DNA of 5,609 bases. Origin: Acidobacteriota bacterium. GTDB lineage: Bacteria > Acidobacteriota > Vicinamibacteria > Vicinamibacterales > UBA2999. Position 1 is the stretch's first letter. Each line of letters opens with the position of its first letter. The translations under genes and the position numbers were made by a program. The stretch is taken from NCBI GenBank assembly GCA_013813075.1, contig JACCSI010000468.1, forward strand, positions 1 through 5,609, in the 5' to 3' direction. Under the pieces are notes generated by a model. That model was not told the origin of the DNA. It searched no databases and saw nothing but the letters and a program-made list of their open reading frames with translations. This document shows positions 1 through 5,609 of this stretch, one piece after another.

Positions 1-664
1 GCGTTGCGACGTTGTCGGGCTTGACGCTGCCGCCATACAACACGCGGCACCGTTCCGCGGCGTCGGCGCCAAACCATTGCCGCAGCCGGCTGCGGATGTG
101 GGCGTGCGCCTCTTGCGCCTGCTCTGGCGTGGCGTTGCGGCCGGTGCCGATGGCCCACACCGGTTCATAAGCCAGCACGACGGCTTCCAGCTGTGTCGCC
201 GTCAAGCCATCGAGGCCCTCTTTCAACTGCTGGTCGAGCACGTGCAACGTCTGGTTGCCATCTCGCTGCGTCAGCGTTTCCCCCACGCACAAAATCGGCA
301 ACAGCTGCGCACCCAGAGCGGCATTCATCTTCTTGTTGACCGTGAGGTTGGTCTCGCCAAACAACGTCCGGCGCTCGGAGTGGCCGACGATCACATACTC
401 CGCGCCCACCTCTCGAATCATCGCCGCGCTGACCTCGCCGGTGAACGGGCCGTCACGCTCCCAGTAAAGATTCTGGGCGCTGATGGCAATCCCGGAATCT
501 CGCGCGGCGTCGCACGCGGCGTGCAGCGCCGTAAATGGCGGCGCCACGACGACGTCAACGTTACGGATACCCTTCAATGTGACGCGTAGCTCGCGGATGT
601 GGGCCACGGTCTCGGGAACCGTCTTGAACATCTTCCAGTTACCGGCGATCAGGCGTCGTCGCAT
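1..664 (-). CDS. tpiA: Triosephosphate isomerase, 3'-truncated by the window edge
   Basis: Cytoplasmic enzyme interconverting dihydroxyacetone phosphate and glyceraldehyde 3-phosphate in glycolysis/gluconeogenesis. The minus-strand translation gives 221 residues of a family that is usually about 250 long, so roughly 30 C-terminal residues lie beyond position 1. It opens with MRRRLIAGNWKMFK, holding the substrate-binding Asn9 and Lys11. It continues with IVGHSERR (catalytic His95), CVGE near residue 126, the signature AYEPVWAIGTG (catalytic Glu167, followed by the flexible loop 6) and LYGGSVKPDN (phosphate-binding loop, 209-217). It is the third gene after gap and pgk on the same strand. I chose the ATG at 664-662 because family members begin immediately before the AGNWKM strand. 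The frame stays open upstream, and an in-frame ATG at 742-740 would add 26 Arg/Ala-rich residues with no family counterpart. No clear Shine-Dalgarno precedes either start. Identity is certain; the start is likely. Confidence 0.97.
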   Translation of the reverse strand, partial: MRRRLIAGNWKMFKTVPETVAHIRELRVTLKGIRNVDVVVAPPFTALHAACDAARDSGIAISAQNLYWERDGPFTGEVSAAMIREVGAEYVIVGHSERRTLFGETNLTVNKKMNAALGAQLLPILCVGETLTQRDGNQTLHVLDQQLKEGLDGLTATQLEAVVLAYEPVWAIGTGRNATPEQAQEAHAHIRSRLRQWFGADAAERCRVLYGGSVKPDNVAT

Positions 665-806
665 ACGGCAATGATAGTGCTGGGCGAGCGTGCTTGCGCG
701 AGTGCCGGCGCGCAGTTCAAGTGGGAGGGCTCGGCGCGCCATGCGCGCGCAGCAGGCTCGCGTTACTGACTCCGTGGTCGCACTCGGCAGGGTCCACCCA
801 GCGCGG
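665..806. other. Spacer between pgk and tpiA
   Basis: This 142-nt gap separates the pgk stop from the likely tpiA start and is much longer than the 25-nt gap-pgk spacer. It contains a GC-only inverted repeat (GCGCGC, 3-nt loop, GCGCGC at 734-748) without a following T-run on either strand, so I do not call a terminator. On the minus strand a TATCAT hexamer (676-671) resembles a -10 box, but it has no -35 partner at 17 nt and sits only 6 nt before the tpiA ATG. The tpiA frame has no stop across the region, so part of it could be coding if tpiA starts upstream. No RNA gene is recognisable. Confidence 0.5.
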
Positions 807-2000
807 TTATTTGTCCGGCAACGCCGCAACACCCGGCAGGGTTTGGCCGCCGAGGAACTCCAGCGATGCGCCGCCACCCGTAGAAATGTGGGTCACGCGA
901 TCGGCCAACCCCGCGTTGTTGATGGCGGAGACAGAATCACCACCGCCGATGATGGTTGTGCCGCGCACATCGGCGACGGCGCGGGCGACCCCGAGCGTGC
1001 CGGCAGCGAAGGCGTCGATTTCGAAGACGCCCATCGGGCCGTTCCAGACAACGGTCTTGGCATCGCGAAGGAGTACGCTGTACAGCTTCGTCGTTTCCGG
1101 GCCGATGTCCAGCCCCATCCGATCGCCGATTCGTGGATCGTTGACCTTCAGGATCTCCGTCGGGATGCCGGCTTCAATCTTGTTCGCCACAACATGGTCG
1201 ACCGGCAAATTCAGTTCCACGTCACGCGCCTTCGCGTGCGTGATGATGTCGCGCGCCGCGTCGAGCTTGTCCTCCTCGACCAGGGACTTGCCGGTCGGCA
1301 GGCCGAGCGCCCGGAAAAACGTATACGCCATCGCCCCGCCAATCAGCAGGCGATCCACTTTAGACAGAAGATTTTCAATGACCTCGATCTTGTCGGACAC
1401 TTTAGCGCCGCCAAGAATGCCGACGAACGGACGATCGGGCTCCCCAAGCGCCAGGCCGAGATAGCGCAGCTCCTTTTCCATCAACAGGCCCGCGACGGCC
1501 TTGTCGCCGAAGCGCGGCACGATGGCCGCGACCGATGCATGCGCGCGATGCGCGGCGCCAAACGCGTCGTTGACATAGACGTCTGCCAGCCCGGCGAGCG
1601 CTGCCGCGAAGCGGTCGTCGTTGGCTTCTTCCTCCGCATGAAAGCGCAGGTTCTCGAGCAGCACCACCTTGCCGCCCGCGTGTGCCTCCTGGACGGGGCG
1701 CTCGGCGGCGACCCCGATGCAGTCCTCGGCGAACACGACGTCACGCTTCAGCAGCTCGGCGAGTCGCGTGGCCACCGGCTTCAGGCTGAACTCCGGTGCC
1801 GGCTTGCCTTTGGGTCGGCCAAGGTGCGATGCCAGCACCACGGTTGCCCCGTGCTCCAGCGCGTGCTCAATGGTTGGGAGCGACGACGTCATCCGTGTCT
1901 CGTCGGAAATCTTGCCGCTCTTGATCGGCACGTTGAAATCGACGCGGATGAACACGCGTTGGCCGCTCAACTCCAGATCGCGTATTGAGTGTTTCGTCAT
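807..2000 (-). CDS. pgk: Phosphoglycerate kinase
   Basis: Cytoplasmic enzyme that transfers the acyl phosphate of 1,3-bisphosphoglycerate to ADP, giving 3-phosphoglycerate and ATP. The 397-residue product has the usual bacterial length (about 390-400) and both Rossmann-like lobes. N-lobe substrate site: RVDFNVP at 19-25, Arg36, SHLGRPKG at 58-65 (His59, Arg62), ENLRF at 116-120 (Arg119) and DAFGAAHR at 145-152 (Arg152). C-lobe nucleotide site: GGAKVSDK at 197-204 (Lys200, Lys204), [10 protein letters not shown] from about 318, GGGDS at 352-356 and [10 protein letters not shown] at 373-382. No expected residue is missing. It follows gap by 25 nt, which suggests cotranscription with gap and coupling of two consecutive reactions. 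The ATG at 2000-1998 matches the family N-terminus (short lead, then the RVDFNVP strand). No strong Shine-Dalgarno precedes it, so translation may depend partly on the upstream gene. Confidence 0.99.
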   Translation of the reverse strand: MTKHSIRDLELSGQRVFIRVDFNVPIKSGKISDETRMTSSLPTIEHALEHGATVVLASHLGRPKGKPAPEFSLKPVATRLAELLKRDVVFAEDCIGVAAERPVQEAHAGGKVVLLENLRFHAEEEANDDRFAAALAGLADVYVNDAFGAAHRAHASVAAIVPRFGDKAVAGLLMEKELRYLGLALGEPDRPFVGILGGAKVSDKIEVIENLLSKVDRLLIGGAMAYTFFRALGLPTGKSLVEEDKLDAARDIITHAKARDVELNLPVDHVVANKIEAGIPTEILKVNDPRIGDRMGLDIGPETTKLYSVLLRDAKTVVWNGPMGVFEIDAFAAGTLGVARAVADVRGTTIIGGGDSVSAINNAGLADRVTHISTGGGASLEFLGGQTLPGVAALPDK

Positions 2001-2025
2001 CGCGGATTACGTACGCGGCCAGCCG

Positions 2026-3091
<1,066 letters not shown>

Positions 3092-3111
3092 GCGAAGCTG
3101 TAAGTCCTTTC

Positions 3112-4455
3112 ATGTATTTCCTTTACAGCGTTCTGGTGGTCGGCTTCTTTGTCGTCGCGTCGCCATGGTTTTTGTACCTGGCGATTCGCTACCGCAAGTA
3201 CATCGGCAGCATCTCCCCCCGGATGGGTTACCTGCCGGTTTCGTTCAACATGGACGCCGAACAGTCCATCTGGATTCACGCCGTCTCCGTGGGCGAAGTA
3301 CTGATCGCGCGGCCACTCGCCCGCGATCTGAGGGCCCGATACCCGCGCCTGCGCATCTTTTTGTCGACGACGACCATGACTGGCCAAGCGATTGCGCGGC
3401 GTAGTGTCCACGACGTCGATGCGGTTTTCTATTTCCCGTTTGATCTTGATATTTTCGTGCGACGCACGCTCGACCTCGTGCGGCCGCGGCTCTTCGTGAT
3501 GGTGGAAACCGAGATCTGGCCGAATCTCCTGCGCCAATGCCGCACGCGCGGGATTAAGACCGTGATTGTCAACGGCCGCCTGTCGCCGCGGTCGTACCCG
3601 CGATATCGGCTGGTGCACGGGTTCATGCGCACAGTACTCGACGACATCGACAGCTTCTGCGTCCAGAGCGACGAGTCGGCGCGACGGTTTATCGATCTCG
3701 GCGCCGACCCGGCCCGGGTCACGGTCACGGGCAGTCTGAAATTCGATTCGCTCGATGTGTCGACACACACCGTCCAATCTCGGGCGCGCGATCGCGTGCT
3801 CCGCTACTTCCGCATCCCGTCGTCGCGGCCCGTGATCGTGGCGGGCAGCACGATGAAGGGCGAAGAGGCGAGCGTGCTGAAAGCCTTTCGCCGCGTGCGC
3901 CGAGCTGTGCCAAATGCGTTGTTGATTCTCGCGCCGCGGCATGTCGAACGGACGGGCGACGTCGAGCAGCAGTGCCGGCAGGAAGGGTTCAAGACCGTCC
4001 GTCGCACGGAGCTGCCGATTGACGCCGAGCCACGCGCCGACATTGTCGTGCTCGACAGCATTGGCGAGCTGGCGACGGTTTATCGCTTGGCGACCGTGGC
4101 GTTTGTCGGGGGGAGCCTGGTCGCGACGGGTGGCCACAATATCCTCGAGCCTGCGGTGTTCGGCAAGCCGATTGTGTTCGGGCCGCACATGCAGAACTTC
4201 GCGGAAATCGCACAGGCGTTCATAGCGAATGTGGCTGGGGTGCAGGTGCGCGGCGAACGCGAGTTGGCCGACGTGATCGTGTCCCTCATGACCGACCCGG
4301 TACGCCGCGCCCGTCTCGGTGCCGCCGCGCGGGCGTTGGTCGAGGCCAATCGGGGTGCGAAGGACAAAACGGTGACGGTGCTGTCGGCGCTGTTGCCGCA
4401 CGATCATGCGACCGCATTCCCGTCCAACGTGCGGCCGTTCAGACCCATTGCTTGA
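3112..4455 (+). CDS. waaA: 3-deoxy-D-manno-octulosonic acid (Kdo) transferase, GT30 family
   Basis: Transfers Kdo from CMP-Kdo to lipid IVA at the cytoplasmic face of the inner membrane, starting the LPS inner core. The 447-residue product is slightly longer than E. coli WaaA (about 425). Residues 3-25 form a hydrophobic N-terminal anchor, followed by basic RYRK. The N-terminal GT30 domain has HAVSVGE with the probable catalytic base Glu62, STTTMTG (85-91), VETEIWPN (131-138) and NGRLSPRSY (154-162). The C-terminal GT-B domain has GSLKFD (207-212), AGSTMKGEE (244-252) and FVGGSLVATGGHNILEPA (331-348), then FGKPIVFGPHMQNF (350-363). The His common in the A/G-S-T-H-x-G-E-E motif is Met248 here. 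I chose the ATG at 3112 because it gives the normal membrane-anchor start; a longer open frame upstream only reads through antisense of gap. No good Shine-Dalgarno is visible. The copy number of Kdo residues added cannot be told from sequence. Confidence 0.97.
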   Translation: MYFLYSVLVVGFFVVASPWFLYLAIRYRKYIGSISPRMGYLPVSFNMDAEQSIWIHAVSVGEVLIARPLARDLRARYPRLRIFLSTTTMTGQAIARRSVHDVDAVFYFPFDLDIFVRRTLDLVRPRLFVMVETEIWPNLLRQCRTRGIKTVIVNGRLSPRSYPRYRLVHGFMRTVLDDIDSFCVQSDESARRFIDLGADPARVTVTGSLKFDSLDVSTHTVQSRARDRVLRYFRIPSSRPVIVAGSTMKGEEASVLKAFRRVRRAVPNALLILAPRHVERTGDVEQQCRQEGFKTVRRTELPIDAEPRADIVVLDSIGELATVYRLATVAFVGGSLVATGGHNILEPAVFGKPIVFGPHMQNFAEIAQAFIANVAGVQVRGERELADVIVSLMTDPVRRARLGAAARALVEANRGAKDKTVTVLSALLPHDHATAFPSNVRPFRPIA

Positions 4456-5422
4456 TCTTCTTTATGCGCAGGCCGTCGCCGCGCGCAGGCGGTATTACGA
4501 GCGCCATCCGCAGGCGCGACGGCGATTGCGGCAGCCGGTCATCAGCGTCGGCAATCTCAGCGTCGGCGGCACCGGCAAAACGCCCTTGGTCATGGCCATT
4601 GCGGAGTGGCTTCGCTCCCGCGGAGAACGTCCAGCCGTATTGAGTCGAGGCTACGGTCGTCGCGACCGGCGCGATGGTGTCGTCGTCGTGTCCAATGGCG
4701 AACGGGTGATGGCTCGCTGTGATGAGGCGGGAGACGAGCCGGTGATGATCGCGCGCGCCGTGCCGGGCGTGATCGTGGCAGTTTGCGAAGACCGTTACCT
4801 TGCGGGTGTCGTCGCCGAGCGCCGCCTTGGCGCGACCGTCCATGTGCTGGACGACGGGTTCCAACATGTTCAGCTCGCACGGGACCTCGACCTGCTGATG
4901 ACGTCCGCAGGTGAGATTGCCGGCGGGCGCGTGCTCCCGTTCGGCACATTGCGCGAAGCCGCCAGTGCGGCGGCGCGAGCGGACTTCGTCGTCGTCATGG
5001 ACGCTGACGTCGCCGCCGCTCGTGCGGAAGCCTGGACGCTCGGGATAAGTCAAGCCGCAGCCGCACGTCGCGTCATCCCCGCCGCGTCGGTGTCGACGCC
5101 GGTCTTTGCGATCTGCGGTCTGGGCAAGCCGCAGCAGTTCTTCTCGCTTCTACGCGACGGCGGCTACCAAGTCGCCGGGACGCGTGAGTTTGCCGACCAT
5201 CACCTTTACACACGCCGCGATCTCGCTGGCGTTGCGGACGCGGCAAGATCGTGCGGCGCAACGCTCGTGGTGACGACCACCAAGGACATCGTGCGTCTCG
5301 AGCCGCTTGAACCGTGGGCGATGCCCGTGGTGGCGGTCGCGATGACGCTGGACTTCCAGGGATGGGACCAGCTTGCGGCTGTGGTTGATCAGGCCCTGGC
5401 CAGGGCACGGGAGGCGGCGTGA
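4406..5422 (+). CDS. lpxK: Tetraacyldisaccharide 4'-kinase
   Basis: Inner-membrane-associated kinase that phosphorylates the 4' position of the lipid A disaccharide to give lipid IVA, the acceptor used by the adjacent waaA product. With the ATG at 4406 the product has 338 residues (E. coli about 328). It shows PVISVGNLSVGGTGKTP (44-60) with Walker A Gly54-Thr59, LSRGYGR (79-85), GDEP (109-112, probably holding a catalytic Asp110), VLDDGFQH (147-154, Mg-binding Asp pair), FADHHLY (262-268, with the conserved His pair) and TTTKD (290-294). The ATG start overlaps waaA by 50 nt and adds about 14 residues unlike the family. A TTG at 4448 would give a more typical start (LDLLYAQAV with the amphipathic N-terminal helix) and only an 8-nt overlap. 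Neither has a clear Shine-Dalgarno. Tight packing indicates cotranscription with waaA and the following acyltransferase. Function is secure; the start is not. Confidence 0.96.
   Translation: MRPHSRPTCGRSDPLLDLLYAQAVAARRRYYERHPQARRRLRQPVISVGNLSVGGTGKTPLVMAIAEWLRSRGERPAVLSRGYGRRDRRDGVVVVSNGERVMARCDEAGDEPVMIARAVPGVIVAVCEDRYLAGVVAERRLGATVHVLDDGFQHVQLARDLDLLMTSAGEIAGGRVLPFGTLREAASAAARADFVVVMDADVAAARAEAWTLGISQAAAARRVIPAASVSTPVFAICGLGKPQQFFSLLRDGGYQVAGTREFADHHLYTRRDLAGVADAARSCGATLVVTTTKDIVRLEPLEPWAMPVVAVAMTLDFQGWDQLAAVVDQALARAREAA
5409..5414 (+). promoter_or_regulatory. Shine-Dalgarno site of the acyltransferase gene
   Basis: GGGAGG inside the end of lpxK, 4 nt before the GTG at 5419. It supports the GTG start over the in-frame ATG at 5440 and suggests translational coupling to lpxK. 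Confidence 0.6.
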
Positions 5423-5609
5423 GGCATCGCCTCGAGTACATGGCCGTGGCGTTCATCCGCGCTGCCTTGAGCGTTCTTCCGCACGCGCTGGTCCGCGCCC
5501 TTGGCGGAATGCTCGGGCTGATGTTTTACGCCGTTGACCGGGGCCATCGGCGTGTCGCGTCCACGAATCTCGCACAGGCGTTTCCCACGAGAACGCCCGG
5601 CGAGGTGGG
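5419..5609 (+). CDS. LpxL/HtrB-family lipid A acyltransferase, N-terminal fragment
   Basis: Members transfer a secondary acyl chain to Kdo-lipid A at the inner membrane. Only 63 codons are in the window. They show the family N-terminus: a hydrophobic stretch with LP at 20-21 (SVLPHALVRALG), LGLMFYAVDRGHRRVASTNLAQAFP from about residue 33, with the typical Tyr-x-x-Asp-x-x-His-Arg-Arg and Asn-Leu-x-x-Ala-Phe-Pro spacing, and a Gly-Glu near the end. The catalytic His-x4-Asp/Glu motif lies beyond the edge and cannot be checked. The GTG start overlaps the lpxK stop in GTGA and has a GGGAGG site upstream. Position after waaA and lpxK fits a lipid A role. Which paralogue (LpxL, LpxM or LpxP type) or which acyl chain it uses cannot be told, so I give no symbol. 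Confidence 0.88.
   Translation, partial: MRHRLEYMAVAFIRAALSVLPHALVRALGGMLGLMFYAVDRGHRRVASTNLAQAFPTRTPGEV

Noticed and set aside
77..589. 170-codon plus-strand open frame over the tpiA region
   Set aside because: The opposite strand encodes a textbook triosephosphate isomerase with His95 and Glu167; the plus-strand frame is its shadow.
671..676. TATCAT as a -10 box for a tpiA promoter
   Set aside because: No -35-like hexamer at 16-18 nt, and the distance to the ATG would make the message leaderless.
734..748. GCGCGC-CAT-GCGCGC hairpin as a terminator between pgk and tpiA
   Set aside because: There is no T-run on either strand, the arms are simple alternating GC repeats common in such DNA, and the genes on both sides form one pathway set.
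690..1988. 432-codon plus-strand open frame antisense to pgk
   Set aside because: It lies almost entirely opposite an intact, motif-complete pgk. Its translation is Arg/Ala/His-rich with no recognisable domain. Long antisense frames are expected in GC-rich genes.

Overview
The window is GC-rich and densely coded. It holds two oppositely oriented gene sets that start head to head from one short intergenic region at about 3022-3111. The organism is a Gram-negative (diderm) bacterium that makes lipid A/Kdo, because waaA and lpxK and the start of a lipid A acyltransferase gene lie side by side. GC-rich codon use and the pairing of a gap-pgk-tpiA block with a waaA-lpxK-acyltransferase block would fit Acidobacteriota (for example Vicinamibacteria). 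That assignment is a tentative inference from layout, not proven by the sequence.

Left part, minus strand (read right to left from 3021): gap (glyceraldehyde-3-phosphate dehydrogenase), then after 25 nt pgk (phosphoglycerate kinase), then after 142 nt tpiA (triosephosphate isomerase), which runs off the left edge and lacks roughly its last 30 residues. The three enzymes catalyse consecutive triose-phosphate steps of glycolysis/gluconeogenesis and form a probable operon. A good sigma70-type promoter (TTGACC, 18 nt, TATAAG) and a GGGAG ribosome-binding site precede gap. All key catalytic residues that can be checked are present.

Right part, plus strand: waaA/kdtA (Kdo transferase, membrane anchored), lpxK (tetraacyldisaccharide 4'-kinase), which overlaps the end of waaA, and a 5' fragment of an LpxL/HtrB-family acyltransferase that overlaps the lpxK stop by 4 nt (GTGA). 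These act one after another or as neighbours in the late, inner-membrane part of lipid A assembly: 4'-phosphorylation, Kdo addition, secondary acylation. A weaker promoter (TTGCGG, 17 nt, TATACT) sits just before waaA and physically overlaps the gap promoter. A 6-bp inverted repeat spans its -10 box.

I see no mobile element, CRISPR array, tRNA/rRNA, phage gene or defence system. The content is ordinary housekeeping. The points worth a second look are the overlapping divergent promoters, the SD-less short leader of waaA, a substituted position in a conserved WaaA motif, the ambiguous lpxK start, and the open tpiA frame upstream of its likely start.
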